A stretch of 64,000 nt of DNA. It comes from Prevotella vespertina (GTDB lineage Bacteria > Bacteroidota > Bacteroidia > Bacteroidales > Bacteroidaceae). Positions 16,615 to 24,894 of the stretch are shown piece by piece. Location of the stretch: assembly GCF_009728485.1 (NCBI RefSeq), contig NZ_VVIQ01000005.1, positions 62,001-126,000 of the forward strand, in the 5' to 3' direction. The position numbers and the translations under genes were made by a program. The stretch's first letter is position 1; each line of letters starts with the position of its first letter. Below the pieces are notes generated by a model, which saw only the letters and a program-made list of their open reading frames with translations, did no database searches and was not told where the DNA came from.

Positions 16615-16650
16615 AAAAGAAGACGGAATTCTTTTGCGAATCCCATCTTC
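16615..16650 (-). terminator. intercistronic terminator/attenuator before ccsBA
   Basis: On the minus strand a 13-bp stem (GAAGATGGGATTC with GAATTCCGTCTTC, two wobbles) is followed by TTTT and an A/T-rich stretch. It lies between the di-heme gene stop and the ccsBA start, so only part of the transcripts may reach ccsBA. Confidence 0.75.
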
Positions 16651-16681
16651 TTCTTATTAATGTTTGGTTAATTGCTATTCA

Positions 16682-18379
16682 TTAGATAGAGCGGATGAAC
16701 TTAACAACAGCATCTCTATCCTTCTTTGGCAAGTTATAGAATTGAACAGCTGCTCTATAAGCCTGACTGTTCTTGCTATAAGCGTGCCACATGATCGCCT
16801 CAATCTCATTGCGAGCACGAGCATCGTGTAGACGATCTTCTGCACCAGAGTTAATCAATGAAAGACCTCTGCCCCAAAGCGGAGTGGTGCGGCACCAAGA
16901 TCCGTGGATATCGTTCTTCATGTCGAGCTTATGCTGGATGAAGTCAGAGTATGGATAGATCTTCTGATTAGCATACTTAGGCAACTGCTTGTTACCAAGG
17001 ATTACAGAAGAACCATGGTTATCAGCACCTGTTGTCCAAGATGCCTTGTGACAATGTGCACATCCTAACTCTCCTGTGAAGAGTTCCTTACCACGCTGTA
17101 CGTCCTTGTCATTTAAGTTTCTTGCACGTGGAACGGCAATTCCTCTGTGCCAAACCATGAATGCGTGATAAGCTTCATCGCTCACCTCTGGTTTGAAGTT
17201 ATAGTAAGGATTGTTGTAAAGGTTTACGTTGTCGCTTGGTGAAAGCAAGTAACGAACAGCCTTCTTGATACCTTCACGTGTTCCATCGTTGTAGTATGGA
17301 TGTACGTAAGAGTTTGGATCACTACCATGCTGTTGGATGTAACTAATTACGTTCTCGTTCTCTGACATTGCTTTAGCCCATGGCTCTGTAGAACAAATGT
17401 GCTTGATGTCTGAACGAAGAACATTCAACTCGTCCCAAAGAGCAACGTCGTTCTCAAGACAACCATCAAGTAAGTCGTAGTTGAAACGCTTTACAAACTT
17501 ATTACCAAAAGCATCTTCTGCCCATGCCTCAGGCTTCAACTGCTTTGTTGTGTTATCGAAGAACTCTGGGTTCAACTCTACGTATTGTCCTTCTGCCTTG
17601 TATTGCTTCTCCAGGTCTTCGTTAGAGATTGCATCAATCAAACCAAGACCTTGGAAATTACAAGATGCTATCAAGCGTACCTCATAGTTGCTTGGTACTG
17701 GGTCTGTGTTGAATGCAGATTGTGGAATAGATACTGATGGATAACGAAGATTATACTTCTCACCATCAGGGAACTGCATTGGCAATCCACTTGGCATAGA
17801 TGTTACGTCATGCCATGTGATGTGTATTTGCTTCGGATCAACAGGAGGCAAGAATGGCTCAACGGCTTGCAACATTGTGAATGTTGTGAGCTGATTGATA
17901 GGAGTACCATTGTTGCTGCCTGGAGCATCAGGTGTATAAACAGAAACAATGTAACCATTGCCCTTTACTGGCTCCATGTCATTGCGGCTATGACCGTGAG
18001 CATAACCACCAGAGTGGCAGTACTCACATGAACGACGTGAAGCTACCGGACCCCAACCTTTGTATGGTTCGGTGCTAAGGGTGTACTTAGCACTTGCCAT
18101 CATATCTCCTTGGTTGAAGAGATCGGTTAGTCCTTGTTCGTCGATAGCTGGTGTGTTGTCTTCATAACCACCTGCAGCAGTATTCTCTGTTGTTCCGAGC
18201 TTACCACCTGGATACCACTCATCAGCAGAGAAGTTACCTACAGCCTGACCAATGTATTTGGTTTCTGGCTCTTGGGGTTTCTGTGGTCTGTCTGGCGTAA
18301 CATTGTCGTCAGAGCAAGCAGCAAATGAACATAATAATGCTCCTGCAAGTAAGAATTTGCTATAGCTGTTGTGTCTCAT
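16682..18379 (-). CDS. di-heme oxidoreductase-like c-type cytochrome lipoprotein (DUF1111)
   Basis: A 565-residue lipoprotein with two haem c sites. The signal peptide ends at LCSFAAC (Cys22), followed by SDDN, a surface-export-like pattern in Bacteroidetes. CEYCH (118-122) and CAHCH (440-444) are the two CXXCH motifs. The second lies in GKELFTGELGCAHCHKASW, typical of the peroxidase-like DUF1111 family. Such proteins occur beside imelysins in other bacteria and are thought to take part in iron handling or periplasmic redox. The gene is third in the operon, between imelysin and ccsBA. The electron donor and exact reaction are not known. Confidence 0.88.
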   Translation of the reverse strand: MRHNSYSKFLLAGALLCSFAACSDDNVTPDRPQKPQEPETKYIGQAVGNFSADEWYPGGKLGTTENTAAGGYEDNTPAIDEQGLTDLFNQGDMMASAKYTLSTEPYKGWGPVASRRSCEYCHSGGYAHGHSRNDMEPVKGNGYIVSVYTPDAPGSNNGTPINQLTTFTMLQAVEPFLPPVDPKQIHITWHDVTSMPSGLPMQFPDGEKYNLRYPSVSIPQSAFNTDPVPSNYEVRLIASCNFQGLGLIDAISNEDLEKQYKAEGQYVELNPEFFDNTTKQLKPEAWAEDAFGNKFVKRFNYDLLDGCLENDVALWDELNVLRSDIKHICSTEPWAKAMSENENVISYIQQHGSDPNSYVHPYYNDGTREGIKKAVRYLLSPSDNVNLYNNPYYNFKPEVSDEAYHAFMVWHRGIAVPRARNLNDKDVQRGKELFTGELGCAHCHKASWTTGADNHGSSVILGNKQLPKYANQKIYPYSDFIQHKLDMKNDIHGSWCRTTPLWGRGLSLINSGAEDRLHDARARNEIEAIMWHAYSKNSQAYRAAVQFYNLPKKDRDAVVKFIRSI

Positions 18380-18407
18380 AATGTTTTATAGTTTAAATTT
18401 ACGTTTG

Positions 18408-18444
18408 AAACGTAGCCTTGCCTAAAGAAGACAAAGCTACGTTT
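18408..18444 (-). other. intercistronic hairpin between imelysin and di-heme genes
   Basis: AAACGTAGC (18408-18416) pairs perfectly with GCTACGTTT (18436-18444). On the minus strand no T run follows, so an mRNA-stability or processing role is more likely than termination. Confidence 0.5.
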
Positions 18445-18481
18445 TTAATTATCTTTGATTTTCAGATATACAAGTACTAAT

Positions 18482-19843
18482 TTACTTGTCAGTCTGTTGA
18501 TTAATCCATGTACCAGCAGCATTAAGTGCTTCGTTCAAGGCATCAACCTTTTCAATACAATTCTTAACCTGTGGATGACCAGGCTGATCAATAAAGGCAA
18601 TACCGCTCTTCTTAGCTGTCTCCAAAGATGCGATTGCCTCGTTGAGAGCGTTGTTCAACTCATTGTACTTAGGATAATTGTTATTTTTCAAGAAGTTCAT
18701 GATAGAGTACTTAGCTGGGGTAGAGATGTTCTCTGTACCACGTACGCCATAGAGTGAGTTCTTGATAGAATAGATGTTATCCTGGTAGTCTTGGAATGAA
18801 CGCTTGCTGTAAGGTGACTCGATGTAGTTAGCTGCATCGTCTGCCGTACCAGTACCTGTAGCCTTACGATAAGCCTGACCAAGTTTTTGTGAAGCAACTT
18901 CTTCGCAGATGCCAGAGCATCCGCCAATGAATATATTGTTCAATGTCTCATGCCATGATGCAAACATACCATTCTCCGTTGTAGCGAACTGTGAATAATC
19001 ACGGTATGGAATCAACTTTGGAGAAAGTCCTTTGTGACGTGTTCCATTAACTACCCACATTGCATTTGCAAGCTGATTCAAGTGTGATGTTGGGATACTT
19101 GTACCTAACCAGCCATATTCCAAAAGGTAAGTCATGTTACGGAGGTCACCTGCAACAGCTGCTGCAAAGGCTGCTTCGTTTACAGTACTTACACTTGTAA
19201 GACCTTGTTCTGTCTCTTTCTCAGCATTGAAGTCTGCTACTGTACGATTCTTACCATTACGGAAGAGAACGAACTCCAATCCGTGGAAACCTAACACAGA
19301 GTCGAAGTTACCATTGTTGTCATAAACATACTTGGTTGGGTTCTCACCATTGATACCAGCAATAACGGAAGCATCATTTAATGCCCTTGTCAACTGATCA
19401 TGGTCGAGTGGCCATGAGTCGATATGTGGGTCGATCTCATTATCAGAAGCTGCGCCATAAAGGAATGACTCACTCTGCTCCCAATCTCTACGTGCTCCTT
19501 TGAAAGCCTCACAAGCTGCATCAATATCACTCTGAGTCAAAGTACCTGCTTTACGCTTCTGATAAAGATTCTGGCAAGCCTTATAAAGGATATCAGACTT
19601 CTCTGCCAAGTCTAAATATGTAGGTTTAACAACTTCATTAATGTAGTTGGCAACAACCTTGCCCATCTCTGTTTTATTAGCGTTTGCTCTACTTTCGCTT
19701 GCAGCCTGGCTTAAAGCAGATTGCTGTTCAGGTGTGAGAATTGTTGTGTTAATAGGCTCATCATCATCACTACTACATGATACGAAGCCTGTAGCTAATG
19801 TTCCTGCAAGAAGGAACATTGCGAGTTTTGTTACTTTTTTCAT
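18482..19843 (-). CDS. imelysin family lipoprotein
   Basis: A 453-residue lipoprotein. Lipobox TGFVSC gives Cys23, followed by SSDDDEP, a strong match to the acidic export signal that sends Bacteroidetes lipoproteins to the outer surface. The imelysin GxHxxE motif is present as GFHGLE (184-189), preceded by WEQSESFLYGAASDNEIDPH (120-139). Imelysins (IrpA, IcmP, EfeO relatives) bind metal, mostly implicated in iron acquisition; proteolytic activity is doubtful in most. Encoded between an acidic-loop porin and a di-heme cytochrome, it most likely binds iron at the cell surface. Confidence 0.9.
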   Translation of the reverse strand: MKKVTKLAMFLLAGTLATGFVSCSSDDDEPINTTILTPEQQSALSQAASESRANANKTEMGKVVANYINEVVKPTYLDLAEKSDILYKACQNLYQKRKAGTLTQSDIDAACEAFKGARRDWEQSESFLYGAASDNEIDPHIDSWPLDHDQLTRALNDASVIAGINGENPTKYVYDNNGNFDSVLGFHGLEFVLFRNGKNRTVADFNAEKETEQGLTSVSTVNEAAFAAAVAGDLRNMTYLLEYGWLGTSIPTSHLNQLANAMWVVNGTRHKGLSPKLIPYRDYSQFATTENGMFASWHETLNNIFIGGCSGICEEVASQKLGQAYRKATGTGTADDAANYIESPYSKRSFQDYQDNIYSIKNSLYGVRGTENISTPAKYSIMNFLKNNNYPKYNELNNALNEAIASLETAKKSGIAFIDQPGHPQVKNCIEKVDALNEALNAAGTWINQQTDK

Positions 19844-19884
19844 TACAATCTTTATTTAATGATAATTTATAATAGTGTTTTCTC

Positions 19885-21189
19885 TTATAGGAAGAAGCCC
19901 TCGTATGCAATACCTATATTTATAGAAGGTTCATCGTTGTATCCTTTCTTAAGATTACGATAGTTGTACTCCGCCTTGATAGCTATCTGTGGGATAGGAT
20001 AGTAGTTGATACCTGTTGCAAGGATAGTTCTGTTAGTCCACTGCTTTGTTGTAGCGTGAATATAAGAATCATAATGTTCAATGTGACCGAAGACATAAAG
20101 CTTTTGGTTGTCGGCACGCATCTTATTAATCTGAGAGAAGATATCGTAACCTACTTCAAACATCATTGCCATAGCATGACTTCCGAAGTATTTACCATTA
20201 CCTGACTCATAAGGCTTAACATATTGTACATTAGGGTATGAAAGTTGTGTAATCTCTTTTGCATTGCTAACGTAACCATAATCGATGTTACCTCTTGCAA
20301 TCCAGTTGTATTTATTATAGGTGAAGTCTAAGCTACCAAGATAGACGTTACCCTTAATCTTCTTCTTTGCACCCTTCTCGCTATCGTGTGGTACGTTATT
20401 GTGCATCGCCTGTCCTGCATAAGCACTAACACCAATGCGAAGACCAGGGATAGTGTAGTTGTCTACACGTGTAAGGAAACCATATTTATTTGCGACCTCA
20501 AACTCGAAAGGACTTGACGTACCTTTCTGTATCCAGTTAGCACGACTAAAGTGATAGGCATCCAATCCTGCAATCATTTGTGCTACATAGCTAAAGTCAC
20601 CCTTACGTCCCCAGAAAGAGATACCTGTTTGATGCCATGTACTTGGAAGAATTGTGTTTTCTCCCTCTGGACGATAAACAGTGAAGAAGTTTAATGGCTC
20701 ATGATGAGCATTCACTAAGCCGAATGGTACAACGATATGACCAGCACGGATATTGAAAGCTTTTCCGAATGATTTTTGTAACCAGAACTGTTCCAGTTCT
20801 ACTTCTCCACCTTTCTCTGTTTCGTGCTCAAACTCAATAGCTTCATCTGCTTCATATTCAATAGCAGAACCAGAACCACCATGTTCAAACTCTATTTCAC
20901 TACCCATTGACCAGCCTTTACCGAAGTCGTAACCAAGGTAGATAACTGCATGAGGAATATCAAATCGACCATGACTTGGGTCTTTCTTATAGAGACTAGG
21001 TGTTGTATAACGATTACCATTATCGCTATAGAAGTTGCGTGAGTAAGCAGCCTCACCATAACCACCAAGACTTAATTTGTTTCCTTTGACATGATTCATT
21101 ACAGAGTCAGCAGCGTTTACTTGTGCTTGTGCAGTAGTCGTTCCTGCTAGGAGTGCTCCAAAGATAATCCCGAATGTAAAATTATTCAT
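19885..21189 (-). CDS. outer-membrane porin with acidic loop, first gene of the imelysin operon
   Basis: A 434-residue protein with a Sec signal (cleavage near TTAQA-Q). Alternating beta-strand patterns run throughout and the end is hydrophobic (YEGFFL), as for an outer-membrane barrel of the phosphate-selective porin OprO/OprP-like type. A predicted loop at about 98-133 is exceptionally acidic with histidines (for example IEYEADEAIEFEHETEKGGE), suggesting cation rather than anion binding. Together with the downstream imelysin (41-base gap) and cytochrome it probably serves iron or another divalent metal. It is transcribed from a consensus promoter that overlaps an inverted repeat. Confidence 0.8.
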   Translation of the reverse strand: MNNFTFGIIFGALLAGTTTAQAQVNAADSVMNHVKGNKLSLGGYGEAAYSRNFYSDNGNRYTTPSLYKKDPSHGRFDIPHAVIYLGYDFGKGWSMGSEIEFEHGGSGSAIEYEADEAIEFEHETEKGGEVELEQFWLQKSFGKAFNIRAGHIVVPFGLVNAHHEPLNFFTVYRPEGENTILPSTWHQTGISFWGRKGDFSYVAQMIAGLDAYHFSRANWIQKGTSSPFEFEVANKYGFLTRVDNYTIPGLRIGVSAYAGQAMHNNVPHDSEKGAKKKIKGNVYLGSLDFTYNKYNWIARGNIDYGYVSNAKEITQLSYPNVQYVKPYESGNGKYFGSHAMAMMFEVGYDIFSQINKMRADNQKLYVFGHIEHYDSYIHATTKQWTNRTILATGINYYPIPQIAIKAEYNYRNLKKGYNDEPSINIGIAYEGFFL

Positions 21190-21225
21190 AGAGTTCTTGT
21201 CTATTATTTATTATTATTTCGTTCG

Positions 21226-21256
21226 CAAAGTTACTTTCTTTTATTGAATAAGGCAA
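21226..21256 (-). promoter_or_regulatory. promoter of the porin-imelysin-cytochrome operon
   Basis: On the minus strand TTG (21256-21254), a 20-base spacer and TAACTTTG (21233-21226) match the consensus. The start codon is about 37 bases beyond the -7 box. Confidence 0.82.
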
Positions 21257-21341
21257 TACCTATATCTATTGAATTTTTATCTATTTTAGTATTACTTTAG
21301 ACCGAAAAACTCATTTGTTGAGTCATAATTAATAGGTATTG
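21254..21341. promoter_or_regulatory. inverted repeat CAATACCTAT...ATAGGTATTG, likely operator
   Basis: Two perfect 10-bp arms, CAATACCTAT (21254-21263) and ATAGGTATTG (21332-21341), lie 68 bases apart. The left arm contains the -33 triplet of the porin promoter, so a protein bound there would block or recruit polymerase. Two LuxR-type regulators are encoded on the other side of this 534-bp divergent region. Which protein binds is not known. Confidence 0.55.
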
Positions 21342-21398
21342 TTGTATTTGTTCCATTTTAAACTTTGGGATTGATAATATTGTTATTCTTTCGTATAT

Positions 21399-21464
21399 AT
21401 GCTCTTTTTAGGGCAAAGAGATGCTCTTTTTGCCTTTAGAAGGTACTCTTTTCTAACGTAAAAG
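21399..21464 (+). repeat. three 22-bp units in the divergent regulatory region
   Basis: Units at 21399, 21421 and 21443 are each 22 bp. The first two share ATGCTCTTTTT, and the third has GTACTCTTTT; GTACTCTTTT is partly mirrored by AAAGAGTAC at its end. The period equals that of the other intergenic arrays in the window, although the core differs. The rest of 21190-21723 holds the promoter and inverted repeat noted separately, and no gene. Confidence 0.7.
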
Positions 21465-21753
21465 AGTACCTTTAATATTTCATGATTTTGTTGTATTTGT
21501 TTGTTATAAGACTTTTCTTTATAAGACTCAATGTATTATGTTGTAATTTAACTAGATATAGTTTTACATTACTTTGCTAAATATTTGTACTTTGTTGTAC
21601 GTTTTGAAGCAATACAATTCATGTGTTAGGGAAGGTTGTTTCTGCTTTTAATACTAATAAATTAGGATATTAGGTTAAATACTTGATGATTCCTATTGTG
21701 TTATTGAACTTTTTTTTGTTATTTTGCATACGATATCATTACGGAAAGACAAG

Positions 21754-22710
21754 ATGAAGAATCAAAAGATGTATGAGCCTGATGATAAGATGATAAACCT
21801 TATCAAAGACAACTATAGTCTATTACAGAGTTTAGGTTGTTTTGGCATTAGCTTAGGCTTTGGAGATAAAACGGTGAGAGAAGTTTGTAATGACCAGAAT
21901 GTTGATACATATACGTTCTTGTCAGTTGTGAATTATACTATTAATGGTTATAAAGGATTTGATGATCTTGATAGGTTATCAATACCCACTCTTATGCAGT
22001 ATCTCAGAGCGAGTCACACTTATTATCTTGACTACGAATTACCTTTCATTCGAAGAGAATTGACGGGTGCTTTGGATGAGAATGATAACCTTGCTCGACT
22101 CATACTTCGCCTTTATGATGAGTATGCTCACTCTATTCGTAATCATATGCAATATGAGGAAAAGAATGTGTTCCCTTATGTTGACTCTTTATTAAAAGGT
22201 GAGGCTAATGATACTTATGATGTAGAAACCTACTCTAAACATCATAGCCAAACAGATGATAAGTTGCGTGAGTTAAAGAGCATTATCATTAAGTATCTTC
22301 CTTCTGACTCCCATCATAATAACCGTCTCACTGCCACATTATATGATATATATAATTGTGAGGAATGGCTCGACCAGCATGCTTTAGTTGAGGATGATAT
22401 CTTTATTCCTGTTATTAGACGATTAGAACAGAAGAGTAAGCAAAATGATGTTAGTGTAAAGATCTCTAACATGATAACACAGAGTCCAGAATCGAATGAA
22501 GTTCTTAGCGATCGTGAGAAAGATGTTATCGTTTCTGTTGCTCAAGGAATGACTAATAAAGAGATTGCCAACCATCTCTGTATATCAACGAATACTGTCA
22601 TTACGCATCGTCGAAATATAGCAAGGAAATTACAGATACATTCTCCTGCGGGTTTGACTATCTATGCTATTGTCAACAATTTGGTGGATATAAGTAGTGT
22701 GAAATTATAA
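21754..22710 (+). CDS. hemerythrin/RIC-like sensor with LuxR DNA-binding domain
   Basis: A 318-residue regulator counted from the ATG at 21754; a longer frame opens at a TTG at 21724. Residues about 25-60 resemble the ScdA/RIC N-terminal domain (GDKTVREVCNDQNVDTYTFL). Residues 85-220 are a hemerythrin-like four-helix bundle with candidate di-iron ligands His88, His126, His131, Glu135, His163/164, His209 and Glu213. Residues 250-318 are a LuxR helix-turn-helix (LSDREKDVIVSVAQGMTNKE). RIC proteins respond to nitric oxide and oxygen damage, so this probably senses NO, O2 or iron. It diverges from the porin-imelysin operon. Confidence 0.85.
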   Translation: MKNQKMYEPDDKMINLIKDNYSLLQSLGCFGISLGFGDKTVREVCNDQNVDTYTFLSVVNYTINGYKGFDDLDRLSIPTLMQYLRASHTYYLDYELPFIRRELTGALDENDNLARLILRLYDEYAHSIRNHMQYEEKNVFPYVDSLLKGEANDTYDVETYSKHHSQTDDKLRELKSIIIKYLPSDSHHNNRLTATLYDIYNCEEWLDQHALVEDDIFIPVIRRLEQKSKQNDVSVKISNMITQSPESNEVLSDREKDVIVSVAQGMTNKEIANHLCISTNTVITHRRNIARKLQIHSPAGLTIYAIVNNLVDISSVKL

Positions 22711-22786
22711 TTATCTATAGATAGGGTATATGATGTTTCTTCTTACTATCCTTTTCTAAAATTAATTTATATCTTGGTCAGTGTGT

Positions 22787-23401
22787 ATGGAGAATGTAGA
22801 AATGAAGAAAATGGGTCGCCCAAAGATGGCTATCGTAGACCCTAATACACTTGCAGTCCTAGGCTTAAAACAGATATTGCAGAATGTGATACCAATCATG
22901 TCTGTAGAGACCTTTTCTTCATTCCAAGAGTTTGAAGAGGCTCAACCAGATTCATTCTATCACTATTTTGTAGCACAAGTAATAGTCTTAGAAAATAGGC
23001 AGTTCTTTTCTCAACGCATACATAAGACTATTGTACTAACAATTACCAAGAACCCTAATTCTCAATTATCAGGCTTTCATAGTTTCTGTATTAATGTGCC
23101 CGAGGAGGAACTTGTTAAAGCAATTTTGAAGATAGAACAGTATGGGCATTCGGGTGGAAAGAACTTACCTGAACTTCCACAAGTGTTGAAGAATAAGATA
23201 TTGAGCAATCGTGAAATAGAAGTCTTATCTTTGATAGTTCAAGGAATGATTAATAAAGAGATTGCCGAGAAACTTAACATAAGCTTGACAACGGTTATTT
23301 CACATCGAAAGAATATTATGGATAAGTTAGGTGTGAAAAGCGTGTCTGCACTGACTATCTATGCTGTTATGCATGGTTACATTGACATTAATAAGATATA
23401 G
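22787..23401 (+). CDS. LuxR-type regulator with degenerate receiver-like domain
   Basis: A 204-residue protein from the ATG at 22787 (a GTG at 22781 is possible). The C-terminal LuxR helix-turn-helix (LSNREIEVLSLIVQGMINKE) closely resembles that of the preceding gene. The N-terminal ~120 residues have the length of a response-regulator receiver (MAIVDPNTLAVLGLKQIL), but the phospho-acceptor position reads VIVLENRQ, without the Asp. It is probably controlled by protein or ligand contact rather than phosphorylation. It lies 76 bases after the hemerythrin regulator and may share its transcript; a terminator follows. Confidence 0.85.
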   Translation: MENVEMKKMGRPKMAIVDPNTLAVLGLKQILQNVIPIMSVETFSSFQEFEEAQPDSFYHYFVAQVIVLENRQFFSQRIHKTIVLTITKNPNSQLSGFHSFCINVPEEELVKAILKIEQYGHSGGKNLPELPQVLKNKILSNREIEVLSLIVQGMINKEIAEKLNISLTTVISHRKNIMDKLGVKSVSALTIYAVMHGYIDINKI

Positions 23402-23425
23402 AATGATAAATTCTTATAGTTCCTG

Positions 23426-23458
23426 GACAAGACTTTTCCATTAAGTCTTGTCTTTTTT
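23426..23458 (+). terminator. intrinsic terminator of the LuxR gene pair
   Basis: A perfect 10-bp stem (GACAAGACTT/AAGTCTTGTC) with a 7-base loop is followed by six T residues. Confidence 0.9.
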
Positions 23459-23494
23459 GTACCTTATTAATACTAAGAAGCTTTCCCTTTCCTT

Positions 23495-24841
23495 TTATAA
23501 GAAAGGTGACAGAAGATGTGCAAACCATCCTCTAAAGCGTTGCCATGGAGTTCGCCATTGTTTCCATAGCTTCTCTGTTAGCTTGAAACTATCTTTCTTT
23601 TGATTCTCAAAGAGAGTATCCAATTCATGGGTTGTACATTTATCAACGATAACTGCATTCTCCTCTCTGTCCCACCTAAGACTCCGTGAGTTGAGGTTTG
23701 CAGACCCAACAGTACATAATTGTCCATCTACTGTGATAATCTTTGTATGATGAAAACCTGCCTTGTATAACCATATCGTACATCCGTCTTTCATCAGCTG
23801 ATGAGCATTATAGAATCCACAATCTGGCGTTAAGGGTATATCGCTCCTTACACTCAACAATATCTCAACTTTCACACCCCTTTTTACAGCCTTACGCAAA
23901 GCCTTCTTTAAAGTAGGACTTAACGTGAAGTAAGGATTGATGATCTTTATACTATCCTTTGCATCATTGATGGCGTTAACATAGAAGTAACGGATAATAT
24001 CTTTGCTGACTTGTGGCTCTCGATTGATGATACCAACCATCTTTTTACCAGCACTTTTACAAGTATCAGGTTTTAATCCTTTGATATAGTCAGCATTCGA
24101 TATACCGCGATAATATTTTGCGCCATGCACCTGTTTCGTAGAGACAAGATACCACATTCTTAGAAAGATGTTCTGTAAAGTGTTTACCTCATCGCCTTCT
24201 ATTCTACAGTGCATATCGTGCCATGAGCCAACGACTTTCGTACCTTTTATATAATAGTCAGCCACGTTCATCCCACCTGTATATGCTATCTTACCATCAA
24301 TGATAACAATCTTTCGGTGGTCTCGATTGAAGATATCATGTATCCAAGGGAACTCTATAGGCTTAAACTCATATATCTCTATCCCTTTCTTGCGGATAGC
24401 CCTCAAAGTACTCTTCTTCATGGGTTGGTTATTACTGGCATTCCCAAACCCATCAAATATAGCCCTCACTTCAACACCTTGCTTTACCTTTTTCTCTAAA
24501 TGGCGTATGAGTTCATCGTTGATTGAATCGTTGCGAAAGTTGAAGTATTCTAAGTGAATGCTCGAACGTGCTTGGTCTATTGCTTTGAACAAGTCATCGA
24601 ACTTCTCCTGACCAGTACAAAGAAGAGTGACCGAGTTATTATGTGAAAAGCTTATTCCTTTGTGACGTAATTGGCATACAAGCATTGAGTCAGCTCTCCC
24701 ATCCTTATTTGCTAATTCCTTGCCATTACCCTTATACTCAAAGGTCTTAGCCGTTAGATGATAAGGGAAGAGTAGGGCTATGAATGTACAAATGCAAGTA
24801 ATGATGGGCTTTCTATAACTTTCTTGTTTCCTTTTTGTCAT
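23495..24841 (-). CDS. cardiolipin synthase-like phospholipase D family protein
   Basis: A phospholipase D superfamily enzyme with both HKD motifs, HRKIVIIDG and HHTKIITVDG, plus GGMNVAD and GSANLNSRS after them, as in cardiolipin synthase. I chose the ATG at 24841 because it begins with a charged stretch and a hydrophobic segment (IITCICTFIALLFPYHLTA) that looks like a signal peptide. The frame extends to 24907, overlapping kdsD by 13 bases. Most cardiolipin synthases have two N-terminal membrane spans; this has one, so the catalytic part may face the periplasm. It is the third gene of the kdsA-kdsD operon, which links it to envelope lipids. Confidence 0.8.
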   Translation of the reverse strand: MTKRKQESYRKPIITCICTFIALLFPYHLTAKTFEYKGNGKELANKDGRADSMLVCQLRHKGISFSHNNSVTLLCTGQEKFDDLFKAIDQARSSIHLEYFNFRNDSINDELIRHLEKKVKQGVEVRAIFDGFGNASNNQPMKKSTLRAIRKKGIEIYEFKPIEFPWIHDIFNRDHRKIVIIDGKIAYTGGMNVADYYIKGTKVVGSWHDMHCRIEGDEVNTLQNIFLRMWYLVSTKQVHGAKYYRGISNADYIKGLKPDTCKSAGKKMVGIINREPQVSKDIIRYFYVNAINDAKDSIKIINPYFTLSPTLKKALRKAVKRGVKVEILLSVRSDIPLTPDCGFYNAHQLMKDGCTIWLYKAGFHHTKIITVDGQLCTVGSANLNSRSLRWDREENAVIVDKCTTHELDTLFENQKKDSFKLTEKLWKQWRTPWQRFRGWFAHLLSPFL

Positions 24842-24894
24842 TTTCTTGTAGGAATACTCCTTTCTTGGTATTAACTCAATGAGAATATAAGGTG

